Part shown: positions 53,286 through 62,828 of the stretch, one piece after another
Layout: every line of letters begins with the position of its first letter
Position numbering within the stretch: position 1 is the first letter of the stretch
Assembly: GCA_963842725.1 (NCBI GenBank)
Contig: CAWJHN010000001.1
Coordinates: 124,001 to 188,000, forward strand
DNA: 64,000 nt
Source of the DNA: UBA10649 sp963842725
GTDB lineage: Bacteria > Actinomycetota > Actinomycetes > S36-B12
Direction: 5' to 3'
Position numbers and translations under genes: made by a program
Notes under the pieces: model-generated
The model's database searches: none
What the model was told of the DNA's origin: nothing
What the model saw: the letters and a program-made list of their open reading frames with translations, nothing else

Positions 53286-53410
53286 CTTCTTCTCCTGATC
53301 AAAGACCCCTCATCCGCGGGGTGTCGAACCATTCGGCTGCGACACCTGTTGTTTCGGATCAATGGCGCCGAGATGAACCCATGAGGAAAAATCTTGTGTA
53401 TGCGAACTGC

Positions 53411-54635
53411 TCACGTCTTGACGAGCTCGAAGATCTTGAAGATCGGCAGGTACATCGCGATGATCATGCCGCCGACGATGCCGCCGAGGACCATGATCAT
53501 GATCGGCTCGATGAGCGCCATCAACTGCTCCGTCGTCGACTCGACCTCCTGGTCGTAGAAGTCGGCGATCTTGCGCAGCATCGTGTCGAGCGCACCGGTG
53601 TCCTCACCGACGGCGATCATCTGCACCACCATCTGCGGGAACACTGGATGCTCGCAAGGGGCTTGGCGATGCCGGTGCCCTGACGCACGCTCTCCTTCAC
53701 GGCCGTGACGGCGCGACTGATCACGACGTTGCCCGCCGTGTCGCCGACGATGTCCAGCGCCGTGAGGATCGGCACACCCGAGTGCATCAGCGTCGAGAAG
53801 TTGCGCGTGAACCGTGCGAGCGCGACCTTCTGGAACAGTCCGCCGAAGACGGGCAGCTTGAACTTCATCGGGTCGACGACCGCTCGGACCTTCGGGGACT
53901 GCTTGTTCCGGCCGTACCAGATCGAGAAGCCGACGCTGAAGACCAGGACGGGCACGAAGAACATCGGGTTCTTGACCAGATTCGACATGCTGACCAGGAT
54001 CTGCGTCGGCAGCGGCAGCTCTCCGCCGAACGCGGAGAACAGGTCGGCGAACACGGGACGACGAAGATCAGCATGCCGGTCGTGATCAGGATCGCGATGA
54101 CGCCGACGGCGATCGGGTAGGTCGAGCGCCGACTTGATCTTCCCGCGCAGCTTGACGTCGGCCTCGATCGAGTCAGCCACCTGCGAGCATCGTCGTGTCG
54201 AGGAAGCCGCCGGTCTCGCCCGCCCGGACCATGCTGACCATGATGAGCGGGAATTCGTTGTGGCTGCGCGAAGCGACTCGGACAGCGAATCACCGCGCTC
54301 GACCTCGTCGCGCACCTCGATCAGCAGGTCGCGCAGTCGCGTGCTCTGAGTCTGCTCCGCCAGGATGCTCAGGCAGCGCAGGATCGGCAGGCCCGAGGAG
54401 AGCATCGTCGCGAACTGCCGGGAGAAGATGGCGAGGTCCTTGAGCTTGACCTTGCCCTTGCCGAACCGGATCTCCTTGCGTCAGTCCGCTGTTCGCTGAC
54501 TCGACCGCGATCGGCGTCATGCCCAGTCTGCCGGATGCGCACCAGCGCCTCGGTCTCGGTCGCCGCCTTCATCTTCGACTCGACCAGCCGGCCCGACCGC
54601 GATCGGGCCTTTACCAGGTACTCACTCTGCGGCAT
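53411..54635 (-). CDS. pilC: PilC inner-membrane platform protein, multiply frameshifted
   Basis: PilC is the membrane platform driven by the pilus ATPases. All parts are present: MPQSEYLVKARSRSGRLVES at the N-terminus, FATMLSSGLPILRCLSILAE, the first GspF domain with helix YPIAVGVIAILITTGMLIFV, and a second ending LMALIEPIMIMVLGGIVGGM. They are spread over all three frames. I count about seven single-base changes near 54523, 54477, 54270, 54184, 54122, 54055 and 53646. Conserved sequence is kept between them, so this is most likely poor sequence, not decay. Corrected length ~405 residues. Confidence 0.85.
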
Positions 54636-56011
54636 CAGGGCTCATCCCCATCAGCTGCTTCAGCTCTGCCGACGTCGGAGCACTTCTCGAGCGCGGTCTC
54701 GTACGTGATCGTGTCCGCCTTCACGAGGTCGGCCAGGTCCTGGTTCAGGGTGTGCATGCCGTACTTCGAGCCGGTCTGCATGGCCGACGGGATCGACTGC
54801 AACTTGCCCTCGCGCACCAGGTTGCGAATCGCCGGAGTGGCGATGAGCACCTCGGTCGCGGCAACGCGGCCCTGCCCGTCCTTCGTGCGGCACAGCGTCT
54901 GGCACACGATCGCCTCGATCGAGCCGGCGAGCTGCGTGCGGATCTGGCCCTGCTGCTCGGGCGGGAAGACGTCGATGACCCGGTCGATCGTCGTCGGCGC
55001 CGAGCTCGTGTGCAGGGTGCCGAAGACGAGGTGGCCGGTCTCCGCGGCGGTGAGTGCGGTGGCGATCGTCTCGAGGTCGCGCATCTCCCCCACGAGGATG
55101 ATGTCGGGGTCCTGCCGCAGGGCATGCACGAGTGCGGCCTGGAACGAGTGAGTGTCCTCCCCCACCTCGCGCTGGTTGACCACGCACTTGCGGTGCTGGT
55201 GGACGAACTCGATCGGGTCCTCGATCGTGACGATGTGACCCGAGCGCGTGCGGTTCGCCCGGTCGATGATCGCGGCGAGCGTCGTGGACTTGCCGCAGCC
55301 GGTCGGGCCCGTGACCAGGATCAGCCCGCGCGGCAGCGCGGCGAGGTCGCCGAGGATCGGCGGCAGCTTCAGCGCCTCGAGTGGCAGGAGATCCCACGGG
55401 ATCGAGCGCAGGACCGCGCCCGGATTCCCCTGCTGCTGGAACACATTCACCCGGAACCGAGCCGCACCCGGCATCGAGTAGGCGAGGTCCAGCTCCTTGT
55501 TCTCCTCGAACTTCTGCTTCTGCTTGTCGGTGAGGATGGCGTAGACCGCCTCCTGGATCTGATGCGGAGTCAGCGGCACGTACCCCGGCACGGCCTCCAG
55601 CTCTCCGTGACGCCGGATCATCGGGGGCGAGTTGACGCTGAGGTGGAGGTCGGAGCCGTGCTTCTCCAGCAGGTAGAGGAGCATCTCGTCGAGCATGACC
55701 TCGGCATCGGCGCCGCCGAGCGCCTCGTGGTCCAGTGAGGTGATGCCCTGCTCCGAGGCCGCCGGCGGGGCGACCGGGGAGAGCTCGGACGGGCGGGGTG
55801 CGTGGTGCAGCGACGGAACGGCCCGGGTCGAGGGCGCCGTCGGCGGCGCGAGCGGGATCGTCCCGGGACGCGGCTCGGGCATGGCGGGCGTCGATGTCGG
55901 CAGGGTGATCGACGCGCTGGCACGCGGCATCGCCGGGGGGCGTGGCGCGGCCTGGCCCGCGATCAGGTCGGCGAGCGGAAGCGAGAACTCGACTGGCTCA
56001 TGCGATGACAC
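54622..56011 (-). CDS. pilT: PilT-family pilus retraction ATPase 1
   Basis: This is a secretion ATPase with PAS-like N-domain and Walker A GPTGCGKST (~residue 235), the Asp box EDPIEF, and HXH and Walker B motifs (LVGEMRDLET). It has a ~100-residue Pro/Ala-rich N-terminal extension not usual in PilT. The last ~15 residues are out of frame because of one extra base near 54669-54673; corrected they end CSDVAELKQLMGMSPDAAE and stop at 54622, overlapping pilC by 14 bp. The GTG start overlaps pilB by 14 bp. Confidence 0.9.
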
Positions 56012-57668
56012 GGAGCACCTCCCCGATCGTGGTCAGGCCCTCGGCGACCTTGAGCCATCCGTCCTGACGCAGCGTGCGCATTCCCTGCTCGACCGCGAGC
56101 TGGCGCACGTCCTCCGACGAGGCATTGCGCAGCGCGAGCTTGCCGATCTCCTCGGTCATGGGCATGACCTCGTGCATGGCGAGGCGTCCGCGATAGCCGG
56201 TGCCGGCGCAGGTCGCGCAGCCGATCGGCTCGAAGAAGGTCGGCTCGATCCCGGGCGGCGGGTCGAAGCCCACGGCCGCCAGCTCGGCGGGCGTCTTGTT
56301 GACAAGCCGCCGGCACTTCACGCACAGCCGCCGCGCGAGACGCTGGCCGGTCGCGCACTCCAGCGCGGATCCGACGAGGAAGGGCTCGATGCCCATCTCG
56401 GTCAGGCGGGTCATGACGCTCGGCGCATCGTTGGTGTGGATGGTCGTGAGCACCAGGTGGCCGGTCAGCGCGGACTCGATGGCGATCTGCGCCGTCTCGT
56501 GGTCGCGGATCTCGCCGATCAGGATGATGTCGGGGTCGGCGCGCAGGATCGAGCGCAGCGCCGCCGCGAACGTCAGGCCCGCCTTCGCGTGCGTCTGCAC
56601 CTGGTTGATGCCGGGGATGCGGTACTCGACCGGATCCTCGACCGTCACGATGTTGACCTCCGGACGAGACACCGCGTGCAGCGTGGCGTAGAGGGACGTC
56701 GACTTGCCCGATCCGGTGGGGCCGCTCACGATGAGCATGCCGTAGGGCCGCTCGTAGGCCATGCGCCACTTCTTCAGGTTCTCCGGGGAGAATCCGAGGT
56801 CCGGCAGGCCCATCGTCGCGGCGGTGTTGTCGAGGATGCGCATGACGATCTTCTCGCCCCACACGGTCGGCAGGCAGCTCACGCGGAGGTCGATCTTGCG
56901 GCCCGCCGACACCACCGACAGGCGCCCGTCCTGGGGCACCCGGCGCTCCGCGATGTCCATCTCGCTCATGATCTTCAGCCGGGAGATGACCGCCGCCTGG
57001 ATCTCCTTGGGCGCCGGCGCCATCTCCTTGAGCACGCCGTCGATGCGGAACCGGATGCGGATGTTGTTCTCGCTCGGCTCGACGTGGATGTCGGACGCGT
57101 TGTCCGAGATGGCCTGCTTGAGCAGCAGGTTCACGTAGCGCACGAGCGGCGCATCGGACGTCGAGGCCACCGGGGCCAGGATGTCGATGGCCGTCTCCTC
57201 GTCGAGCATGTCCCGGACGAGCTCGCCCAGTTCTGCCTCGGCGCGGTAGAGCATGTTGATCCGGGACTGGATCTCGGCCTTCAGGGCGCACGCGAAACGG
57301 ACGGGATGACGAGTGATCGCCTGCAGGTCGTCGCGGATCTGCCAGTTCATCGCGGTCTGCGAGTCGGAGACCACCACCAGGACGTCCTTGTCGAAGCCGA
57401 TCGGGACCACCTGGTACTTGCGCGCCTGGTCGCCGGTGATCAGGCTCGCCGCGTGCGGGTCCACCGCGATGTCCATGACCTCGACGAACTGCAGTCCGGC
57501 CGCCTCGACCGTGCAGCGCACGACGTCCTTCTTGCTGACCGCACCCTGCCTCACCAGGACGTTGAGCACCGGCTCGCCGAGGGCGGAGGCCGTGGCCGCG
57601 CCGGCGGAGACCTGGTCCTCGGTGATGAGGCCCTCGCCCAGCAGCACGTCGACGACGGAGGCGGTCAT
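55998..57668 (-). CDS. pilB: PilB pilus extension ATPase
   Basis: The 556-residue protein has two N-terminal N1/N2-type domains and the ATPase core with Walker A GPTGSGKST (~314-322). The tetracysteine zinc module (CVKC ~447 and CATC ~484) marks extension ATPases and is absent from PilT. The frame is intact. The start overlaps the stop of the small upstream gene by four bases, and its stop overlaps the pilT start. Confidence 0.95.
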   Translation of the reverse strand: MTASVVDVLLGEGLITEDQVSAGAATASALGEPVLNVLVRQGAVSKKDVVRCTVEAAGLQFVEVMDIAVDPHAASLITGDQARKYQVVPIGFDKDVLVVVSDSQTAMNWQIRDDLQAITRHPVRFACALKAEIQSRINMLYRAEAELGELVRDMLDEETAIDILAPVASTSDAPLVRYVNLLLKQAISDNASDIHVEPSENNIRIRFRIDGVLKEMAPAPKEIQAAVISRLKIMSEMDIAERRVPQDGRLSVVSAGRKIDLRVSCLPTVWGEKIVMRILDNTAATMGLPDLGFSPENLKKWRMAYERPYGMLIVSGPTGSGKSTSLYATLHAVSRPEVNIVTVEDPVEYRIPGINQVQTHAKAGLTFAAALRSILRADPDIILIGEIRDHETAQIAIESALTGHLVLTTIHTNDAPSVMTRLTEMGIEPFLVGSALECATGQRLARRLCVKCRRLVNKTPAELAAVGFDPPPGIEPTFFEPIGCATCAGTGYRGRLAMHEVMPMTEEIGKLALRNASSEDVRQLAVEQGMRTLRQDGWLKVAEGLTTIGEVLRVIA

Positions 57669-57949
57669 GTCGTGGTTCTCCTCTGTCGGGGCGTGGGGTC
57701 GAGCAAAGAGTCGACCAGGGTCAGGTCATCGGCATAGGCGGCGATCAGCGCCTCGGTGAGCTCGGCCACTCGGGCGCGAAGCCCCTCGATCGTCGTGTCG
57801 GTCGCGTCGCGAGTCTGGCGAAGCCGCATCTGGACGATCTCGAGCTCGCGGCGCGCCGCGTTGCGCGCGTTGCGGATCTCGTCGATGGGAGGAGCCTGAC
57901 CGGACGAACGCACGGAGGCGGACAGGCCCGACGTCGATCGGTTCGACAT
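57665..57949 (-). CDS. 94-residue coiled-coil protein
   Basis: The protein has a basic helical N-terminus and a heptad-like helix (IDEIRNARNAARRELEIVQM, continuing through RARVAELTEALIAAYADD), so a short coiled-coil is likely. No family is recognised. It sits between the second pilT and pilB with a four-base overlap to pilB and may bind the ATPase. Confidence 0.65.
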   Translation of the reverse strand: MSNRSTSGLSASVRSSGQAPPIDEIRNARNAARRELEIVQMRLRQTRDATDTTIEGLRARVAELTEALIAAYADDLTLVDSLLDPTPRQRRTTT

Positions 57950-57976
57950 GGACGTTCTCCCTCCTCACGATCGCGA

Positions 57977-59119
57977 CTACTCGCGGTGACCGGCCCTCTT
58001 GAGCGCGACATGCAGGTCGGCGACCCGCGTGACCACCTTCTCGGCCTCGTCGACGGTGATGATCCCGTCCATGACGAGGCGGACGGCATCCTGCTCGAAC
58101 GTGCGCATGCCGTAGTACCGGCCCTCGGCGACGATGTCCTGGATCATCGACGTCTTCTCCGGATCGAGCACTGCCTCGCGGATGCGCGGGGTGGACACGG
58201 CCACCTCCACGACCACAGTGCGCCCGACGCCGTTCCCGGAGGCGACCAGGTGCTGGCACATGACGCCCTGCAGGGTCTCCGCCAGGGACATGCGCGCCTG
58301 CCGCTGCTCCTCGACCGGGAAGATGTCGATGGCCCGGTTGACGGCGTCGACCACGGTCCGGGCGTGCAGGCTCGCGAGCACGAGGTGTCCGGTCTCCGCC
58401 GCCTGCAGGGCGGTGCGGAGGGTCATGGGATCGCGGATCTCTCCGATGAGGATCACGTCGGGGTCCTGCCGGAGCCCGGAGCGCAGTGCCCGGTCGAATT
58501 CGCGCGTGTCGGTGTGCAGCTCGCGCTGGCTGATCGTCGCGCGCTTGCCCCGGTGCAGGAACTCGATCGGGTCCTCGATCGTCAGGATGTGGCAGTTGCG
58601 CTCGCGGTTGATCGCGTCGATCATCGCCGCCAGCGTGGTCGTCTTCCCGGAGCCGGTAGGCCCGCAGATGAGGATGAGGCCGCTGCTGCGAAGGGCGAGC
58701 TCCTCGACCACCGGGGGAAGGCCCAGCTCGTCGAACCCGGGGATGTCGACCTTCACGTGCCGGAGCACCATCGCCGCGGCGCCTCGGCTGCGGTAGGCGT
58801 TGGCGCGGAATCGTCCGATGCCGGGGGCGGTGAGCGCGAAGTCGACCTCGCGATCGGCGGCGAACGCTGCCCTCTCGTCCGCGGTGGGCAGGGCATCGAG
58901 CACGATGACCTCGGTCTGCTCGGGCGTGAACTCGGGCAGGTCCAGGGGCCACAGCTGACCCGACACGCGGATGAGCGGGGGCGCGCCCGGACGGATGTGC
59001 ACGTCCGAGGCGCCGTGCGCCACGGCCGTCGCGAGGATCTCGCGAAGGTTCGACGCGCCGGACCCGGAGGTCGGCTCCCGCTCGAGGTTCGGCGCGCGCG
59101 CCGGTGCCTGGATACCCAT
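57977..59119 (-). CDS. PilT-family pilus ATPase 2
   Basis: The 380-residue protein is a full PilT-like ATPase (Walker A GPTGSGKTT ~150, EDPIEF, LIGEIRDPMT, and a C-terminal half like PilT/PilU). It has no CxxC module. It is more compact than ATPase 1 and lacks the Pro-rich extension. Whether it is a PilU-like helper is unclear. The ATG at 59119 is preferred, although AGAGG is too close; it lies just behind GCCGAAAC, a weak sigma-28-like box. Confidence 0.9.
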   Translation of the reverse strand: MGIQAPARAPNLEREPTSGSGASNLREILATAVAHGASDVHIRPGAPPLIRVSGQLWPLDLPEFTPEQTEVIVLDALPTADERAAFAADREVDFALTAPGIGRFRANAYRSRGAAAMVLRHVKVDIPGFDELGLPPVVEELALRSSGLILICGPTGSGKTTTLAAMIDAINRERNCHILTIEDPIEFLHRGKRATISQRELHTDTREFDRALRSGLRQDPDVILIGEIRDPMTLRTALQAAETGHLVLASLHARTVVDAVNRAIDIFPVEEQRQARMSLAETLQGVMCQHLVASGNGVGRTVVVEVAVSTPRIREAVLDPEKTSMIQDIVAEGRYYGMRTFEQDAVRLVMDGIITVDEAEKVVTRVADLHVALKRAGHRE

Positions 59120-59183
59120 ACCTCTGGTTTCGGCCCGGGTCGTGCGATTGGGCCCACCCCATGGGCTCAAACCGCGCGACCGG

Positions 59184-59191
59184 GCCGATAT
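59184..59191 (+). promoter_or_regulatory. GCCGATAT box upstream of pilM
   Basis: GCCGATAT matches the FliA/WhiG -10 consensus GCCGATAA at seven of eight positions and lies 35 bp before the pilM start. TCAA is 13 bp upstream, two bases short of the usual spacing, so the -35 is uncertain. Confidence 0.35.
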
Positions 59192-59226
59192 CCCTGTCGA
59201 GACACGCACCGGCTGGAGGCATGCAC

Positions 59227-60375
59227 ATGGCGGCCAAGAAGGCACCGAAGCTCGTGGGCCTCGACATCGGGACGAGCGGTGTGCGTGCCGTCGAGCTGAC
59301 CTGGGATCGCAAGACGAGCAGCTACCGCATCAAGAAGGCCGCCTCCGTCGAGCTGCCCCGCGGGGCCGTGCGCAACGGTTCGGTGCACGACGAGGCCGTC
59401 GTCGCGAAGGCGCTCAAGAGGCTCTGGCGCAAGGGGCACTTCTCCACCCGCAAGGTCGTGATGGGACTGGCGGACAACAGCCTCCTCACCCGCCAGGTCG
59501 ACCTGCCATGGATGCCCCCCGACGACTTCCGCACCGCCTTGAAGTACCAGGTCGGCGATGCGCTTCCGGTCGACCTCGACTCGGTCCAGATCGACTACCA
59601 CCTCCTCGGCGAGCGGCACTCGGCCGACGAGCACGGCCAGGCCGTGGACCTGAACCGCATCCTCATCGTGGCGGTGAGCACCGACGCCGTCACGTCCCAG
59701 GCGAACGCCGTGCGCAAGGCGCGGCTGGAGCCGATCGGCGCCGATACGACGGCCTTCGCGCTGATCCGGGCAGCGTGCGCCGGCGTCCTGCCCGGCGACA
59801 CCAGCACCCACGCCGTGGTCGACCTCGGCGCGGACCAGTTGATGGTGGTCGTCCATCGGGCCGGCCAGCCCCGGTTCGTCCGCACCATCTCGAATCTCGG
59901 TGGCGAATCCGCCACCGATGCCCTGGCAGCGCGCCTGGTCATCGACCTGGACGAGGCCGAGGGCATCAAGTGCGAGACCGGCCTGAACGGCCGCGCACCA
60001 CTGGTCGCCCCGATCGTGGAGTCGTCGGTGTTCGGCGGAGTCTCCATGCCCGTGGCCGCGTCCGTCGACTCTCGGACCGCTGCGGCCATCGAGGTCCTGA
60101 ACCCGTGGGCGACGACCATCATCGGAGAGGTCCGCAACTCCCTCGACTACTTCCAGGCGTCCGAGCCGGGAACCCCGGTCAAGTCATTGACGCTGACGGG
60201 CCGCACTGCCTCCACCGCCGGATTGGTCGACCGCATCGCCACCCAGATCCCCATCCCGGTCCGCACGATGCCACCGCTGCTCGGCCTCGAGGCCGCCCGC
60301 AGCGTGGTGCACGGCGCCCCGCCCGACACGCGCCTGATGGTCGCGGCCGGACTCGCCATGGCGGGCTCGTCATGA
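59227..60375 (+). CDS. pilM: PilM-like cytoplasmic ATPase
   Basis: PilM is an actin-fold protein that binds PilN and links to PilB. The 382-residue protein opens VGLDIGTSGVRAVEL (phosphate-1 loop) and has VVDLGADQLMVVV and GEVRNSLDYFQ, the usual PilM segments. The ATG at 59227 has GGAGG 7 bp upstream; the ATG at 59221 is too close to it. The stop overlaps the pilN start (ATGA). Confidence 0.92.
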   Translation: MAAKKAPKLVGLDIGTSGVRAVELTWDRKTSSYRIKKAASVELPRGAVRNGSVHDEAVVAKALKRLWRKGHFSTRKVVMGLADNSLLTRQVDLPWMPPDDFRTALKYQVGDALPVDLDSVQIDYHLLGERHSADEHGQAVDLNRILIVAVSTDAVTSQANAVRKARLEPIGADTTAFALIRAACAGVLPGDTSTHAVVDLGADQLMVVVHRAGQPRFVRTISNLGGESATDALAARLVIDLDEAEGIKCETGLNGRAPLVAPIVESSVFGGVSMPVAASVDSRTAAAIEVLNPWATTIIGEVRNSLDYFQASEPGTPVKSLTLTGRTASTAGLVDRIATQIPIPVRTMPPLLGLEAARSVVHGAPPDTRLMVAAGLAMAGSS

Positions 60376-61238
60376 CCGCCCCGACCACGACTCCCCCGCC
60401 GCGGCATCGCTCCCGGCGCCCGGCCGCAAAGAAGAGCATCTGGCAGATGGAGCTCGGCAAGAAGCCTGCCGACGACGAGGCGATCGAGCACGCTCCCTTC
60501 CAGCCGACCCTGCCTCGGGTCAACCTGCTCCCGAGCGCCGTTCGCCAGAGCATCGCCATGAGGAAGGCCCTCCGCGGCTTCGTCGCGCTGGGCATCGTGC
60601 TGGTCCTCGCCTTCGCGGGCGTGTGGTACCTGCAGTCGTCCACGATCGCCACGGCTGAGGCGGCCCTGGCCGAAGCCCAGGCGGAGAGCCAGGAGATCGA
60701 GGCCAAGATCGCCGCACTCGCGCCGGTCAAGGCGATGTTCAGCGAGATCAGCGGGCAGCAGGAGCTCGTCCGGAAGACCATGGCGTCTCAGCCGCAAGCC
60801 GCCGCCGTGTTCGCGCATCTGATCGACCTCGGCGAAGTGGCGAGTGGACCCGGTGCACCCGTCGACTTCACGTCGGTCACCGTGGGCTACCAGGGAATCC
60901 CCGTGCCCGGCGGACCGGTCAACGCATGCGCCAACCCGGATCCGTTCGGTGCCGACATCACCATCGGCTGCGTGACCTTCAATGCGACGGCGGGGTCGCG
61001 TGCCCAGGTCGCCGACCTCCTCATGCGAATGGAGACGGATCCGATGTTCGTCGGGCCTTACGTCGATTCGACGACTGTCTCGACGGGAACGGACCCCGAG
61101 TCCGACGTCGTCTACTTCACCGGAACGGCCGGGCTCTCGGTCGAGGCTCTCGACCAGGAGCTGTCGGCTGAGGAGATCGAGGCCATCCTCACCCCGCCCA
61201 AGCCGGCTGACGACGAAGAAGGGGAGGGCCAGGAGTGA
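60372..61238 (+). CDS. pilN: PilN-like pilus assembly protein
   Basis: The 288-residue bitopic protein has a ~75-residue cytoplasmic N-terminus with the conserved RVNLLP segment that binds PilM, one membrane helix (FVALGIVLVLAFAGVWYLQ), a coiled-coil (AEAALAEAQAESQEIEAKIA) and a ferredoxin-like extracytoplasmic domain. The acidic C-terminal tail is unusually long. The frame is intact, and the stop overlaps pilO. Confidence 0.88.
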   Translation: MTAPTTTPPPRHRSRRPAAKKSIWQMELGKKPADDEAIEHAPFQPTLPRVNLLPSAVRQSIAMRKALRGFVALGIVLVLAFAGVWYLQSSTIATAEAALAEAQAESQEIEAKIAALAPVKAMFSEISGQQELVRKTMASQPQAAAVFAHLIDLGEVASGPGAPVDFTSVTVGYQGIPVPGGPVNACANPDPFGADITIGCVTFNATAGSRAQVADLLMRMETDPMFVGPYVDSTTVSTGTDPESDVVYFTGTAGLSVEALDQELSAEEIEAILTPPKPADDEEGEGQE

Positions 61239-61952
61239 TGAGTACTCATCGCGTGCGCAACACCGTGCTCGTCGGGACCCTCGCCGTCCTCGCTCTGGTG
61301 GCGGCCGCATGGTTCCTGGTGCTGTCACCCCGGCTCGCGACCGCCGATGGCCTTGCCACCCAGGCGGAGCAGTTGTCGATGTCGAACACGCAGCAGCTCA
61401 ACCGGTACAACCAGACGCTCGACCAGGCGGTCCGGGCGACGCAGGCAGCGAACGAGGCACAGGCGCTGTTCTCCACGATGCCGGAGGCGGCGGAACTGCC
61501 CACCGTCCTGACCCAGATCACCGACGCGGCCACCGACGCCGGCATCGCCCTGACCGACATCTCGATGATCAGCACCACCATGCCCGCAGACCCGTATCGC
61601 CGGCCATGCGGCACGCCGACGGAGCGACGATGCCGATCGGCCAGTGCAACGTCCAGCTGGCTCAGATGGACGTGACCATCTCGGTCGTGGGCAGCGCGCG
61701 CCGGACCTGCTGCGGTTCCTGGACAACCTCCAGGCGCTCGACCGGGCGGTGCTCGTGACGTCGACAGGCCTCCAGTCGAACGTCCTGTACCGTCGAGGGT
61801 GCGAACGGAACCGCCGCGACCACACCCTCACCGTCTCGGGCTCGATGTTCGTCCTGCAGTCGACACTTGCCAGACCTCGTGGCCAATGTGCAGCGGCTGC
61901 TCGACGAGGTGCAGGCGCCCGAGGTCGCGTCGTTGCCGCGCGAAGCCGCTAG
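61235..61952 (+). CDS. pilO: PilO-like pilus assembly protein, frameshifted
   Basis: PilO pairs with PilN. The N-terminal part (helix TVLVGTLAVLALVAAAWFLV, a coiled-coil, then PTVLTQITDAATDAGIAL) is in frame. Later parts (QLAQMDVTISVVG, then LLRFLDNLQALDRAV, then TVSGSMFVLQ, then ANVQRLLDEVQ) lie in different frames. At least three single-base changes are seen: CCC at 61591-61593 and CC at 61701-61702 each lack a C, and TT at 61867-61868 has an extra T. A fourth is needed to reach TAG at 61950-61952. Corrected length ~240 residues. Confidence 0.8.
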
Positions 61953-62746
61953 AGCGGACCGAGGTCCTGGAGCAGGCGTTCGCCGTCGCGACTCGCCGAG
62001 CCCCTCGGCGAGCGCCGCCCGAATGGCACGCACCGCCGGCAGGAACTCCGACGGGAGGCTGTCGAGCTCGGACATCGCCGCCGTCGGTCAGTTCCCATCT
62101 GCAGGTGACGGTGAGGATTTGAGTGTCGCCCGCCGCGACGGCCGACTCGACGAGATAGGCCTCCAGCGCAAGGAAGTCGCTCTCGTACGCCGACTGGATC
62201 GCCTCCGGGATCGAGCCCTTGACCCGACGGGCCTGCGCCTCGAGCATCGTCGCAGCCGCAGCCGCACGCCGGGCCGCGACGAATTCCTCGGCGGTCAGCC
62301 CTCCGAGGCGTTCGGCGACCGACATCTCGATCTCGTCGGCAGACGGTGCGAGGACTGCGGCGAGGTACTCGATGTCGGGCCACCGCTGGGACAGGTCGAA
62401 CACCAGTGACGACTCGAAGGCAGAGACCATGTGATCGCGGGCGAAGTCGATCAGCTGCTCCGCCGAGATGGCGTCCGGCAGCTCGGAGTCGGCGAAGCCC
62501 GCGAGCTCGCGTGAGACCGCCTCGACCGCCTGGTAGAACTGCCGCTGCGGTGAGCGTCGGGGCGATGTTCAGCCGCTCCCACACGACCGACTCGAGCACG
62601 GCCAGGTCGGCACCGAGCGCGCAGGCCACCGCCCTGACCGAGTCATCCTCGGCGGCGTACTGCTGGGCCGCCGAGTCGAGCACCTGGGCGGTGCGCATCA
62701 TGCGCCCGAAGTGCTCCTCGGCCGTGCCCTTCTCCGCACCCGGCAC
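61949..62746 (-). CDS. Hypothetical protein opposite pilO, frameshifted
   Basis: A ~265-residue helical protein starts with GTG at 62746 (GAGGAGG just upstream) and ends TAG at 61949, overlapping the end of pilO. It is all alpha-helical with Ala/Glu-rich segments (RQFYQAVEAVSRELAGFADS, SVAERLGGLTAEEFVAARRA) and no membrane helix. The frame breaks near 62563, 62074 and 61990, but the helical sequence continues across each break. No family is recognised. Confidence 0.55.
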   Translation of the reverse strand: MPGAEKGTAEEHFGRMMRTAQVLDSAAQQYAAEDDSVRAVACALGADLAVLESVVWERLNIAPTLTAAAVLPGGRGGLTRARGLRRLRAAGRHLGGAADRLRPRSHGLCLRVVTGVRPVPAVARHRVPRRSPRTVCRRDRDVGRRTPRRADRRGIRRGPACGCGCDDARGAGPSGQGLDPGGDPVGVRERLPCAGGLSRRVGRRGGRHSNPHRHLQMGTDRRRRCPSSTASRRSSCRRCVPFGRRSPRGSASRDGERLLQDLGPL

Positions 62747-62828
62747 CCAAGCCTCCTCCGCGATCGAACACCCGCGTTGGCGGGCCCTTGCAGGATAGTC
62801 GCCGTGCGAGCGGAGGCGCTCGACGCCG

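Noticed and set aside
53411..54635. pilC as a pseudogene
   Set aside because: Protein sequence between breaks is conserved, breaks often compensate each other, and neighbouring pilus genes are intact.
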